A stretch of 64,000 nt of DNA, from NCBI GenBank assembly GCA_035578905.1, contig JAQJVL010000288.1:992001-1056000 (forward strand). Direction: 5' to 3'. The stretch is from Stictocephala bisonia. Its lineage: Eukaryota; Arthropoda; Insecta; Hemiptera; Membracidae. The position numbers were made by a program, and so were the translations under genes. The first letter of the stretch is position 1, and each line of letters opens with the position of its first letter. The notes under the pieces were generated by a model. The model worked only from the letters and a program-made list of their open reading frames with translations, had not been told where the DNA came from and did no database searches. Positions 47,334 to 59,399 of this stretch are shown piece after piece.

Positions 47334-48488
47334 TTAACCCTTTCAACGCCAGAAGCCTATATACAGGCTTTTGTTGAAATTCTATGTAATGCCAAGAACC
47401 TATATTTAGCAAAGCGCCATGTGTCCGTACCACGCCAAGAGACTATATAATATATAGCCAGGCACCGTGCAACTGTTGAACACAAAGGCCTATATAAAGG
47501 CACATGTATATTTTTCGTATTACAAAGTTATTTTCTGTTTAATTTCAATGAAAAGTATACCATTGTATTTGGAATGAAATGTACAGTTGTAATATAACAT
47601 ATTTCTTTGGTTTGTATTAATTTTTTATATTGTAAACACATTATAAAAACTCATGATATTTGTAAGGCAGTGGTGAGTACAAGTAGTGACAGCTGATCTG
47701 TTTAATTTGTAATCTTATTTAACATTTTAATAGTAATCAAAACTTTTAATAAATAAACTTATTCAAGACTTCTTTAGAAAAGATTCCGTGTTTCATCAAA
47801 AACTGTATTTCTACTTATTTCCATAAAGTAGTTTCGTATTTATAAAACATATGTTATTGCCTTTGAGAATAAGTAACAATAAATAAATGTAACTTTAATG
47901 CCTTATTTATTAATTAAAACATTGTATAAATGAAATTGCACGAAAAAAAATAATACACAATTAAAATATACAGAATAACCGAAGTTAATAAGTACAAAAC
48001 GGCAAAATAGCTGAGTTTTCATCAAAAATTAATAAATCGAAAACCAATTGTTATTTCTCAATGCAATTTTTGTAAATAACAAAAATTGTAAATTTGTAGC
48101 TTTGTTAGGAACTAAATTTATTACATACAATAATATGGTTTAGGAGGATAAACTTATTTTCAGATAATTAAAAACCAAACAAATATAATTTTATTTTTAC
48201 TTTATTTCGTTTTATGTTACGATTTTATAAGAAAATATTTACTTTCTGACATACTGAAATATTGCCGCTTTCATCGTGACAAAAATGGTACCAAAAACAC
48301 TGTTCTACCATTAAAATTAGCAGAATGATAATAGTTCTAGCGTAAAGGAACAACAACTGCATAAAGTGCCTGGCGTTCTAGTGCACTCACGGCATTATTC
48401 GCCCGGCGTGGTACGGACACTCGGCACTGAAAACAGCTGGCGTGGGGGTGGCGTCTACGCATAATTTCCTGGGCATTCAAAGGGTTAA
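47334..48488. mobile_element. PiggyBac-type MITE inserted in an older repeat
   Basis: TTAA at 47334-47337 and 48485-48488. Inward ends are CCCTTTCAACGCC and, on the reverse strand, CCCTTTGAATGCCCAGG. A 16-bp subterminal sequence GTGTCCGTACCACGCC (47421-47436) is exactly repeated in reverse at 48405-48420. No transposase. Confidence 0.88.
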
Positions 48489-48885
48489 TTGACAATTAGG
48501 ATAAGTTATGTTACCTTTTTACTTACTAATATAAATTAAGGATTTGAAAAAAATAGAAATTAAAATTTGGGAGCCTGGACTAAGGGACAGCCTGCAAGCA
48601 ACCTCTCCAGCAAAAAATTATGCAACATTTTGTTTTGTGACTTTGCATGAAAACAAATTAATTTGGCTTGTTTTCTTGATAAATAATATATGTAAATAAA
48701 AAAGGGGTATCAGATTCTTACTCAGCTTCAAAAACACATAAAAATGACAAATTCTTTAAATATGGAAAATGTCATAAAATACCTACTAAAATTGTGTTAA
48801 AAAGTGCGCTTTCAGTAAAATTAAGAAGTATTTCACGATTATAAAACCAATTCTTGACACATTTCAGGCAAAGTTTTCTTATCCC

Positions 48886-49680
48886 TTAACCCTTTTTAGA
48901 ACGTGATGTACATTTGTGTTTGATCCCACCATCTTTTTTTTAGAACGTCCGGTAAAATATTAAAAAAAATAGATTTTAAATGAAAATACCCTCGTTACCT
49001 ATTTTAAAAAATATTTTTTTAAAATTATTTTATTTTTTAAATTAAATTAAATTAAATTTTTTTAAATATCAAAATACTTGTAAAGAACCGCTTTACAAAG
49101 TTATAGTACTTATCGGCACTTTTAATTTTGTATGTCGATATTTTAGAAGGCGTGGCTGCTCAGAGCAACAGCGCACCAAAAGTCTCAGCTCAGTCAGCTG
49201 GTCAGTCCGGCGTGTAATATATATTTACAACAAAATATCATAAACCTAAGGTTATTAGGGATTACAATTGTTACATGGATGGTGTAGATGGCCATGACCA
49301 GATATTACACCAGTACATGGTAGACCGTAAGTCAACCAAGATTTGGAAAAAGATTACTTGTAATCTTTTATCGAGAATTATTTTAAATATATTCATTTTG
49401 TACAAAAGTAATACAACCAAACCCATAACCAGACTTAGGTTTACTATAACCTTGGTTGATAGCTTAGCAGGTGAATGGTTTGATATAAAAAAACAAAGAC
49501 CCCCTAGACCAGACTTTGACATTAGTAGTGACGAAGAAGAGCAAGGTGGAGGTGACACATTTTTAAAAAAAGTACCTAATAATAAGCAAAGAAATTGTTG
49601 TGATTTTATTGCAGCTAGTACCATTGATTTTACTATACATAGAAGAGTGGGACTAGAGAATGGGAGAGTGGGTTAAGAGG
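48886..49680 (+). mobile_element. Partial piggyBac element
   Basis: A TTAA at 48886 followed by CCCTTTTTAGAACG looks like a piggyBac left end. The C-terminal part of a transposase follows at 49245. No matching right end was found downstream, so the element is probably truncated. Confidence 0.5.
49245..49620 (+). pseudogene. PiggyBac transposase, C-terminal fragment
   Basis: Reads PKVIRDYNCYMDGVDGHDQI, with the third catalytic Asp in GVDGHDQ, then KSTKIWKKITCNLLSRIILN, then an acidic segment SSDEEEQGGG and the start of a Cys-rich tail (RNCCDF). The same segment of the element at 55613 (GGIDGNDQMLYQY, TLKIWKKVTFNIIARMMLN) is closely related. The N-terminal two-thirds and most of the zinc-binding tail are missing. 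Confidence 0.85.
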
Positions 49681-50583
49681 AGGGAAGTGAGAGAGAGATG
49701 GAAGAGCGTGCTAGAGAGAGAGGAAATAGGGCTATGCGCAGCGCAGCGTGGGGCCTCAAAACAGTTTTGGGGCCTCGCCACAACTCTCCCATATGGATGG
49801 AGTATCTCTTTATATAGTAAAATCAATGCTAGTACTAAAGAAGGTGATAAACAAAAGTCAATGTACATTTTTATCAAGGTTTGTATACCAAGTGTTTTCC
49901 TATTCACAAATGTTAGTACAAATTCTACGTGGTGCCTTTTCATTTTTTTTTATTATCTATTTTTTGTTCAAATGTAATAAACTTTGTAATTTAATTAATT
50001 TTAAATCGTTATATCATAGAATTTTAGATTTTGACAACAACTTATTTGAATATTCATAGCTAAAGGATAACAAATATATTGGAGAAAAACATTTTTGGCA
50101 ACTACGTAACATTTTTTAGAAAAAGTATTTTTGTGCAGTTATTTGCGGTTCAAATGCAATGAAACTTTGTATTTTTGTTCATGTAGTGTTGTTATACAAT
50201 AAAATTATGTATTTTGTATTAAAATTTTTTTGATGCTGCCAACTACATCATAATACAAATTTTTGAAAAATATTTGTTTGGCAAGTAACATTTAAAAAAT
50301 TTTGTTTGCATGCATATAAATATTTTGATTAGTGCCTTTGATAGAGTGGAATGTTAAGAATCAATTGAATAAGAGAATTAGGTATTTATGCAGTTTCTTG
50401 CCACCAAACAAATTTGGAACATTTTGCTTGATATGGATCTAGAATTGGCTGGATTTTCACGAGATATGTTTTTTATTCCGCGGAAATAACGTATTTTACC
50501 GAAAAATTCGAAAAACCAATGTTACAGATTTTAGTATTTTTGTCATATTTCCGTTAATTTAAATTGTATTTAAATCATCTTTT
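49681..50583. other. Gene-free AT-rich DNA
   Basis: No gene recognised; only a purine-rich patch at 49660-49740 and repeat-like AT sequence leading into the fold-back. Confidence 0.35.
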
Positions 50584-51580
50584 TTTTTATTTTGATGTGT
50601 TTTTTGCACTGAATACAAATTTGAAAACTATTTTGGTCTATTACAAATATTCCTCGAGAAATAACGGAAAAACTACTATCGCGGCCGATCGCGATTAGCG
50701 GCCATTACGCGATCGTTATATACAACAATTATTAATTACAAAAACTGAATGCACCTATATTCCCGCCGGAGTGACGACCGGCAGGCCGTCACGGAGGCCA
50801 AACGTTTGAATTTAACGCAAATTACGAATTTTTATTGAGAAAATAGACAATTAGGATAAGTTAGGTTATGTTTGGTTATGTCAGTAAAAAATGCATTTTT
50901 TGAGCTGAAAAAATAATTTTACTATTCATCCGCGGAAAACTCGTTTTTTACCGAAAAATCGAAAAACTAGATTTTTATCTAATAATGAAATAACCAACTT
51001 TTTTAAAAATCGTTATTTTTTGACAAATGTTTTTTTCATTTCTCGTGTTTTTTTATGCTGAACACAAATATATAACTGGTTTTGTAGTAAAATTATTTTT
51101 TCAGCTCGAAAAATGCATTTTTGTTGACATAACCAAACATAACCTAACTTATCCTAATTGTCTATTTTCTCAACAAAAATTCGGGCGTTTGCGTTAAATT
51201 CGGGCGTTTGGCCTCCGTGACGGCCTGCCGGCCGTCACTCCGGCGGGAATATATGAGAATTCGGTTTTTGTGATTAAATAGTTGTTGTATATAATGATCG
51301 CGTAATGGCCGCTAATCGCGATCAGCTGCGACAGTAGTTTTTTCGTTATTTCTCGAGAAATATTTGTAATAGACCAAAATAGTTTTCAAATTTGTATTCA
51401 GCGCAAAAAAACACATCAAAATAAAAACCAGTTATATATTTGTGTTCAGCATAAAAAACACGAGAAATGAAAAAAAATTTTGTCGAAAAATAACGATTTT
51501 TAAAAAAGTTGGTTTTTTCATTATTAGATAAAAAACTAGTTTTTCGATTATTCGGTAAAAAAACGAGCTTTCCGCGGATG
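50584..51580. repeat. Large interleaved fold-back repeat (order B, A, B', A')
   Basis: Segment B (50584-50924) is the reverse complement of B' (51085-51425), about 341 bases each. Segment A (50925-51084) is matched in reverse by A' (about 51428-51580). Landmarks in B' are TCTCGAGAAATATTTGTAAT, GGCCGCTAATCGCGATC and CGGCCTGCCGGCCGTCAC. Other copies lie at 47100-47333 and 59400-59870. The family ends near the phrase AGAGGTGGCAA...GTGCATAATTAC. No protein is encoded. Confidence 0.88.
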
Positions 51581-52585
51581 AAATCAAACTCCTCAAGAGA
51601 TGTAAGCTCATTTTCACCACTTTTTTAACGTGAAATCTTATTTTCAGAGGTGGCAAGAAAGTGCATAATTACCGAGAATTATAAAATTCCATCCATAAAT
51701 AAAAATACTATGCAGTTTTTAGTAAAGTCTTATATTTTCATTAAAATAGGCCTGAGACTCAGGCATATACAGAGCGAAATATTCCTGGGATCGAAAGGAA
51801 GTGAGAAGATCATGCATTGTAATAGTCATAATTGCAATAGTCTAACATTACTTAACTTACATTTACTTCCATGATTATTTTTTTTAAATCTTGACCATGG
51901 TTACCTTAAACAAATGTTTAATACAAAACAAATCCTATTCTATTCTCCAATGAATGCTAAAATTATTGTCTTCGATACAAAAATAACATAATATACTGTT
52001 TTCGTCGTTCCCTCTCATAGATATTAGATAATAGTAAATATAACCTCTACCTCCATCGGTTCTACGACCTTCTCGTAGGAGGATGAACCGAACCTGTCCT
52101 TTCTTCCTTATTTGTGACGTCTGTGCCGAGCAGAATGTTGCACTTTATACAACGGTTACAAGGAATTAAACAGTTCAGTCACTGTACACCACTCTCTCCC
52201 ACTCGGTAGCGGAACTAAACCAACCAACACATTCAAAACATCAGATTAGATGCCTGTCCTGGAATATTTTGTTCTTATACCGAACCAATTAATTGATCTA
52301 ATCTTAACCTCACGACATATTGCTTCTTTTTCTGGTTGCTTGGTACGTGAATTCCACTGTACCTTAAACGAATAAAATACAGTAGGATACGTTTATTTTA
52401 ATTTGTTAATAGAAATATATGATTACTTGATCTAAGTTATGTTTATTGTAAGAGACACAACTGGATGGGCTATTTTTAGTAGAAAACTTTAATATGTAGT
52501 AATGGACTTAATGTTGAAATAGTTAGAATATTTCTTTTTCAAAGCAAATCTTATGAAAAGAAAAATTAATTTAACGATATAGCCC
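51581..52585. other. Repeat edge and gene-free DNA
   Basis: 51581-51670 is the outer edge of the fold-back family. Around 52050-52100 the phrase TTCATCCTCCTACGAGA, in reverse, is shared with 54426-54442, indicating a dispersed repeat. No gene seen. Confidence 0.35.
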
Positions 52586-53421
52586 TCAATTCTAGGCCCT
52601 ATTCTCTTTATCATTTACGTCAATGATCTTCCATTTAACATCTGCAGTCCCTATATTGAGTGCTACCTTTTTGCTGATGACCTTAACATTTGTTTTAACG
52701 CTAAATCTCAACTAGACTTAAACTTTATGAGCAGAAACATTGAAAATATTGTGGAGGACTGGTGTTCTGCTAATTTGCTTTGTTTAAATACCAACAAAAC
52801 TCAAGAGTTGAATCTGTCTTATTCCAATGATATGTTGTCGAGTAAAGAGGATTGTGTAAATTTTTTAGGGTTTACTATTGACTCTAGACTAACTTGGGAT
52901 AGTCACATAAAAAATATTGGTTCTAAAATTAGCAAAGGGATTTACCTAATTAGAAGGTTAAGGTCTTATTTGAGCTTAAATGTCCTTAGAGTGGTATATT
53001 TTACTCAAATTCACAGTCTTTTATCTTATGGTACCTTATTGTGGGGTCATCAGTCATCTGCAGATAAGCTGTTTAAATTACAAAAGAGAGCTATTAGATT
53101 AATTTGTAACCTTTCTTTCCGCAGTAGTTGTAAGTCTAGTTTTATTGAATTGTGCATAATAAATCTTCCCTCCTTATTTGTATATCAATGTCTAATGTAC
53201 GGTACGCCAAAGAAAATTATGTAACCTTAGAAAAACTTGTTGATACTCATGACTATTGTACTAGATTTAAGAATAACTTAAGTATTTTTAGATGTAATTA
53301 TACCAAAACACAAAAAACATTTATGTATGTATCATTGAAATTATTTAATGTTCTTCCTATTGATTATAAAATGCTGCCTATTGATAAGTTTAAGTATAAA
53401 TTAGCATGGAACATGCTTTAG
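52586..53421 (+). pseudogene. CR1/Jockey-like LINE reverse transcriptase, C-terminal half
   Basis: An open frame from about 52586 to 53224 contains SILGPILFIIYVNDLPF, the catalytic box YLFADDLNICF, NFLGFTIDSRLTW and FKLQKRAIRLIC. A frameshift near 53150-53210 moves to a second frame ending at 53421 (TRFKNNLSIF, LFNVLPIDYKML). Everything upstream of the RT palm (endonuclease, ORF1) is absent, so the insertion is 5'-truncated. Confidence 0.85.
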
Positions 53422-54197
53422 TCTTGACCTAACTGCCTGAAAACGTTACGCGGGAGGGTGACGCGTAACCATGAAAACACAATGACATATCAGTGTTGAC
53501 TTCAATAATGATTTTATTTGCAAGCGTTCATCAAAGTACATCTTTAGTTTCCATGACAACTCTTGTTAAAAATATACAAAATTAAGTCCTAATTAGAGAA
53601 TCCATTTTGTGTCTATAGGATTATATAAGATAATAATTAACTTCCTTTCAAGGTGGTAATGAGTCATCGCGTGAGTAAGAACCTGAGCCGCGAAACAATA
53701 AAATTTAAAAAGTAAAGATATATTTATATTTTTAAGATATGTTTATATTTTTTGTAATTCCTTACATGAAATCTAAAATTCGTTGTTTTCGGAGAAATAC
53801 ATTTGCAGAAATTATTAAAAAGGAGCCAGCAAACAGAAAAAGCGCAGCTAAAGCATGTTCCATGTTTCTTGAATTTTAGCCGTAGGCTCTAAGCAAAAAG
53901 ATCCGGGGGTCCAGGGGGCTTGCCCCCTGGCGAGGCCCGCAGGGCCGAGTTTTTTTGAATTGGTTTTTGAGTAGATAGACCTAATTCCTTATTTTTAATT
54001 AGTTATAATTATTGTATTGACGCTTGTAATACATTTTGTGAAATGTTTCTACAATGTGCTTCTGTGGCCTTTCTTTACAATATGCTGGCATAGCCTATAT
54101 GCGTTGTGATAAGTTTGTGAAGTGTTTATGGATGAAAATATGAAAACGATTACAATATACCAAATATACCATATACTTTCAAAACTAAGGAGTCAAA
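53422..54197. other. Gene-free DNA with a GC-rich hairpin
   Basis: Nothing coding. A GC-rich block at 53900-53950 includes the 20-base hairpin listed separately. Confidence 0.35.
53911..53930. repeat. 9-bp GC hairpin inside a GC-rich block
   Basis: CCAGGGGGC and GCCCCCTGG separated by TT form a perfect short hairpin in an otherwise AT-rich region. It is followed by CGAGGCCCGCAGGGCC, which is also partly self-complementary. Confidence 0.7.
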
Positions 54198-54665
54198 CCA
54201 TAGATCCTCTATTATACCTATGGTGAGGTACTTAGACCTAATAGAAGGTCTAAGGTCAAACTACTCCACCACTCTACGGTGCTGCTATTGTGACTGTAAT
54301 TAAAGTAACTATTACGAAAATTTGCAAAGAACTGTTTACTCTCAAGACCCTAAGGTTGAGTAGTAATGTTTATTGTTCAAGTCACAGTTATATGGAACAG
54401 GTTCCTCACGCACTGGAAGAATGTTCATCCTCCTACGAGAGGGCCGTTCAGTCCCATCCCGATTCCCATCAGACGGTGTTATTTGACAGTTTCCATATTC
54501 ACTTGACAGTTTGAATATGGACATTTTTCTTTCCTTGTCCAACACTGAGGCTTTATTTTTACCGTGCAACCAGAGATACTCACAGAAAAGATTACCACGA
54601 ATGCCTATTAAATACTATTAGATTATTATTATTATTGCTATTATAGGTATAATAGAAGGTCTATG
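54198..54665. mobile_element. Possible MITE
   Basis: Left end CCATAGATCCTCTATTATACC and the reverse complement of the right end (CATAGACCTTCTATTATACC) are imperfect inverted repeats of about 23 bases. A related CTAATAGAAGGTCTA phrase lies at 54237. No coding sequence is recognised and no target duplication was confirmed. Confidence 0.45.
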
Positions 54666-55322
54666 CTATTATTTTAGATGTTACTGTCTATACTTTTATA
54701 CAATGCAATAAATACTACTTTAGCGTTTACTTTATAGCAAATTTTCAAATTGTTGAGGGCTGGAGTATAAAAACAGTGGTTTTAGTGACGGAAAACAAAT
54801 TTTTAATCATAATAATAGATTTTTAGTGAGATAGGTAAATATTATACAACTTTATTTGTTATTTTAACACCATGTTATTATTTATTTACATGTATTTATT
54901 TACTTGTTATCTTATTTATTTAATTATTTATTGACATGTTAATATTACATTGAAAGTATGTTCAAATATTGAATTTTGTTTTCAATTCTGTTGTAACATA
55001 TTCATTCGTACTGACTGTCTCTTTCACACTGTGATTCTATTGTCTATTGACTATTGATCAATGACAATAATGTTCCTCTTTATTGCCTAATGACAATTGG
55101 CTTCATGGTGTTGGCAGCACTGTTTTTTTTCGTTGTAATTTTGTTTGGGTCTAAGTTAGATTGTCCTTTTTTTTAATTAATTGTTTTGATGTGACAGACT
55201 GAGACTACTACTCTCAATATATTTACAGTAAAGTTTATATTTTTTGAAAGTTGTGTAATAGGCCTATAGTAAATTTGATTTGTTTGGCGAAAAATGCGTC
55301 TGACACGTTGTTTGTTTGTCAG
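54666..55322. other. Gene-free AT-rich DNA
   Basis: Nothing recognised before the candidate exon at 55323. Confidence 0.3.
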
Positions 55323-55398
55323 GTATTCTGATTTAGGTGAATTAACAAAGAAGTATGCTAATTTGCCAGAGACATATCTGAAGAGAAGAATGGAAATT
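55323..55398 (+). CDS. Candidate internal exon of an unrecognised gene
   Basis: Preceded by a pyrimidine-rich acceptor (TTGTTTGTTTGTCAG, AG at 55321-55322) and followed by GTGAGT at 55399. The frame reads YSDLGELTKKYANLPETYLK then RRMEI, with non-AT-biased, protein-like composition. I do not recognise the protein, and no partner exons were found. It could be chance. Confidence 0.3.
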
Positions 55399-55789
55399 GT
55401 GAGTAGGCATTTGAAACTAAATTACTCTACATTTAACTCTATGATAATTACTCGATATAGCAAATTATGCATTTTTCAAGTTTTATTTCTCAAAACATGC
55501 AAAATAATGGGCCAACATTGGAAATTTGAAAAATGTTTTCTTTAACTAAACATAGCATTGTGGGTATTTAAATTGTGCCGAATTTCGTCCTGATCAAGAG
55601 GACCGACCATTATTAACCCTTTGAGTGCCAACGTCCGATTCTGTTGGACGTCAAAACGATGTCTGAGAAGTGCCAACGTCTGATTCTGTCGGACGTCGAA
55701 AGTTGGCCGAAAAATGTCAACGTCCGATTTTACCGGACTTTTGGAAAAATATTCGTATAAAATCCAAATATTAATATTTTGACCTTATT

Positions 55790-56886
55790 ATCGCGTATAT
55801 TTGTTCATAAAGAGTTGTTGTTTTCATTATGTGCAAGGTTTCAACCATTGGTAGACTATACAAATAGAATTTCAAAGTTACATTTTAGTCCTGGACAGAA
55901 TCTTTCAATAGATGAAAGTATGATTAGCACAAAAAAAACCCTCACAGCTTTTACAGTATTTACCAAAGAAACGCCATCGCTTCGGTGTAAAATTGTGGGC
56001 AATATGTGACTCCCTTACTCACTATTGTCCTTCTTTGTTTACAAAGGGGCTGCAAATAACGAAGACAGGGCAGAGATCAAAAAGAAGGGATTAGGTCACT
56101 ATGTTGTAGTGAAGTTGTTGGAAATGACAAATCTTCTAAACAAAGGTTATCATATTTTTGTGGACAATTTCTTTACAACAATTTCATAGGCCAAGTACCT
56201 GTATTCTAAATTAACATTTTTGACCGGAACAATTAGGCATAACAGAAAAGGCATTCCAAATTCAATGATTAATAAGTTTAAAGTTGGAGATAAAAAGTAC
56301 CTCAGGAAAGATTATCTATTAATGCTAGGATTTAGAGAAAAACAGAGCCAAAAAAACAAGTTCTTCTTTTATCAACAAAATGTAAACCGGAAAATGAACG
56401 GAAGACCAAAAGGCGAGCAACTTTACTACGCATAACTGATAAACCTAAAATGATCAGAAATTATAATAGTTTTATGGGGGGCATTGATGGAAATGATCAA
56501 ATGCTCTACCAGTATTTAGATGACTGCAGAACTCTGAAAATTTGGAAAAAAGTAACATTTAATATCATTGCTCGCATGATGTTGAATTCATATATTCTCT
56601 ACCATAACAATACTGACAAACCATTAGACTAAACTATACAGTATCAGTAATAGAAGATTTGTCACAAGACTGGCTTGCTTTACAAGAAAACCGGCCTGGT
56701 GTTTCAGACATCGCTAACATTACACCAAACCGCATAAGCAAAGTGGGTGCTGGTGGAGATACGGGCATTGTGTTGGGTTTAATTGAGAAAATTCCTGATG
56801 GAAGAGAAAAAAATTGCTGTATATGCAGCAAAGAGAACACACAGGCAGGGGGAAAGAGGAAGAAATCCCCATTTAAATGTGTGTAA
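55790..56886 (+). pseudogene. PiggyBac transposase, N-terminally deleted and broken
   Basis: Begins abruptly with FSLCARFQPLVDYTN and reaches the first catalytic Asp in LSIDESMI. Frames then switch through GHYVVVKLLEMTNLLN and HIFVDNFFTT (second Asp), with a stop after TTIS. GTIRHNRKGIP and GGIDGNDQMLYQY (third Asp) follow, and finally CCICSK and FKCV of the Cys-rich tail. Only about 170 bases separate the left end from the first coding match, so the acidic N-terminus is deleted. Several stops and frameshifts are present. Confidence 0.88.
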
Positions 56887-57629
56887 AATGTAAGAAAGGG
56901 TTACATGCAAAGTGCATCCCCCAACATCATTGCTAAGTTTATTATGTATATATAGCCTACTGTATGTAAATATTACCCAAGATTTTGTTTATTGTATTAT
57001 TGTTATTTATTATGATTAACGGCATATGCCTTTTTAACAAAATTGAATACAAGAAAACTTAGGCTGAAAATAGAGAACAGAAAAATAGAAAACGGAGGCT
57101 AATAAAAATATGGTAATTATCAGTGCTTAAAGAATTAGTTGGATAACAATATATAATTGAGAACAATCAAGTTAACATGCACATATAAATATATGCAATA
57201 AATATACAATAAATTCAACAATTTGCATTGATATAAGCGATAATAACAAGGACAAATATTTTGTAAATGTAACATAAATAATATCTAACAAATATGCAAA
57301 TTCGAATATGAATCTATTAATAAATACACATATCATAATGAATGGTTTGACAATTAAGATGACTTTTAGACTGCAATGGGTGTGAATGAATAGTAAAAAT
57401 ATGCGAATGAGTGTGAATTACGTCCGAAAAAGCCAATTCTACATCAGAAAATGACAATAGGATGAGAGAGTGCAAGTCAGCAGCTTGATGATCACAGTGT
57501 ACATTCATGAGATTACATTTCCTATAGTTGGGGACAGAGGAAGTAGCCGACTTGGAGACCGCTGTCATAGGTAAGAGTATGTTTAGAGCAGGATGGTGGA
57601 CGTCCTCTTAAACCAGTGGGTCACAATCT
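56887..57629. other. Non-coding part of the piggyBac element
   Basis: AT-rich sequence after the transposase remnant; no feature recognised. Confidence 0.4.
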
Positions 57630-58740
57630 CTAATGAGTTCGGTGTTTGTATCTGATAGCATCAAATATTACTCCACGTGAGTTTCGTATAAAGTTAAACT
57701 GGCTCAGATTGTTCGTTGAGACCAAGTCACATAGGGTTCTAGAAGGCGAGGGTCGTGGAGAGATATGAGTCGGACTATTCCAGTCAAGATCGGGTTGATT
57801 GAGGTCTCCCATCAGGATAATATGGGAGAAAGAGTGAGTAGTTATGACCTCTTCCACCGCAGACGAGTAATCATCGTATTTGGTGATTGTGGCATCGGGA
57901 GGGATATAGGCCACTCCCAAGAGGACTTTGGTACCTGGAGACGCAATCAAGGAAACAAAGAGCTGCTTAATAGAATCATAAGATGATAATAAACGATGTG
58001 ATTTGAGACTATCCTTGACTGCCAGCAGAATGCAATCCATTCATGCCAGCATGAATACAATCCATTCGGTAGATATTGTAGGAAGGGAATCCAAGGTCAG
58101 CGTCATTGATATCGTTGGATAAGTTAGTTTCAGTAAGAGTGATAACATCATATAGAGTAGAGGAGAGGGACAACCGCAGGTAATGAAGTTTACCTCGAAG
58201 TCCATTGACATTTTGATAATAAACCGAAAGCCTGCTGGAATGTCCCTCATTATTTAGTTTTTTGGCTAAATTGTTGTGATTCTTGGGACACCATGAATGT
58301 ACTTTATCGTAAGATTCGATTCGCCAGCAGCAGCTCTCCGACCCATTTCTTGACGTAAAGAGTGGAAGGCGGCCCATTAGGAATGCGGTCTCGGGAGATG
58401 GAGACATCAGACAGCATGGGATCGACATCTTTAAACGCTTCCTGTGAACATTTCTTTAGGAGTGACGACGCTTTACTTTGGGAGCAAAACACTACTTTTA
58501 GTGGCCGAGTTTTGCGGCTAGATTTTCGCCCCAACCTGTAAAAGGTCACCTGATCAAACTTTAATTGAAAAGCATCCAGTATGGTTGTGAGCTTCTTTCC
58601 ATCGTCTTCTTTAATTTCGCTTGGGTTGCTCTTCTCACTCTCAGGAACTTTGTGGGGAAGAACATTTTTTAATCTGCTGGCTCGATCATTAACTTCTGCG
58701 ACAGCTGCATCTAAGGAAGTGTTAGTGTTATTCTCAAGTG
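57630..58740 (-). pseudogene. CR1/Jockey-like LINE fragment: ORF1 end and endonuclease
   Basis: On the minus strand, 58549-58260 reads RPLKVVFCSQSKASSLLKKC, then SRDRIPNGPPSTLYV, the kind of ORF1 C-terminal segment found in CR1-type LINEs. From about 58240 the endonuclease follows: VYYQNVNGLRGKLHYL, ITLTETNLS, then in another frame GVAYIPPDA, MGDLNQPDLDWNSP and NNLSQFNFIRNSRG. The His of the final SDH motif and the whole RT are missing. Frameshifts separate the parts. Confidence 0.8.
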
Positions 58741-59399
58741 TATTTATTTTTTAAGTGTTTAATAAGACTTCTGTTTTAATGGTGGCAATGTCATTATCGA
58801 GTTGAACAACTTTGTCTTCTGTTTTTTATTACAGAAGAGGATTTTGAGTTTCATTTTGTTTTTTGTAATTTTATTAGTTTATAATAACAATGATCACAGC
58901 TTTGAACATTCTTTTTTGCCACAGCTGATTTATAAAATTTTACATTAGTTCGGTAAAAGTGACATAACATAGTTAATTTTTAAGATTTTGAAGTGAAACT
59001 TTGTACAGGTATTCAAAAACAAATGTTCTTTCAGTTTATATACATAGTTACAAGACTAGTATTTTTTACATTGGTGTTATTGAGTGTTAAAATAGAAAAA
59101 CAAAAAAAATTTGGAATTTTTTTGGTAAGTCAATTTTTTTATTACTAGATATAGTTGCATGGTGGTTTCAATTTTTTTTGGTAAACTGCAATGTGTGTAA
59201 AGAAAAATAAAAAAAATTAGGTTGATAGCTCAATAAATAACCAAACAAGGAATTTAAAAAAAAAAAAAACGCTTACAAATTTGTCAAAATAGGCCTGGTA
59301 CTTTTCGGTACACTAAATGGAAAAATACCCGGCACTTTTCAGTACATCACCCCAAAAATTGCTCGGCACTCAAAGGGTTAAGATGTTAGCACCAGTAAA

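Larger units (their letters stand above)
55613..59381. mobile_element. PiggyBac element, rearranged, with a LINE fragment inside
   Basis: TTAA at 55613-55616 and 59378-59381. Inward ends are CCCTTTGAGTGCC on both sides. The left side repeats a palindrome-like unit three times (CCAACGTCCGATTCTGTTGG at 55628 and diverged copies near 55673 and 55718). The transposase remnant is on the plus strand (55790-56886). A minus-strand CR1-like LINE piece (about 57630-58740) lies in the 3' half. Confidence 0.88.

Noticed and set aside
49653..49943. Open frames on both strands after the piggyBac fragment
   Set aside because: Mutually overlapping, purine-rich or AT-rich, with no motif.
54342..54569. Possible first exon of MON1 (open frame on the minus strand with Met codons and a GTGAGG donor-like site)
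   Set aside because: It lies inside a candidate MITE, shares a phrase with a dispersed repeat at 52050-52100, and has no similarity to MON1 leaders that I can judge.
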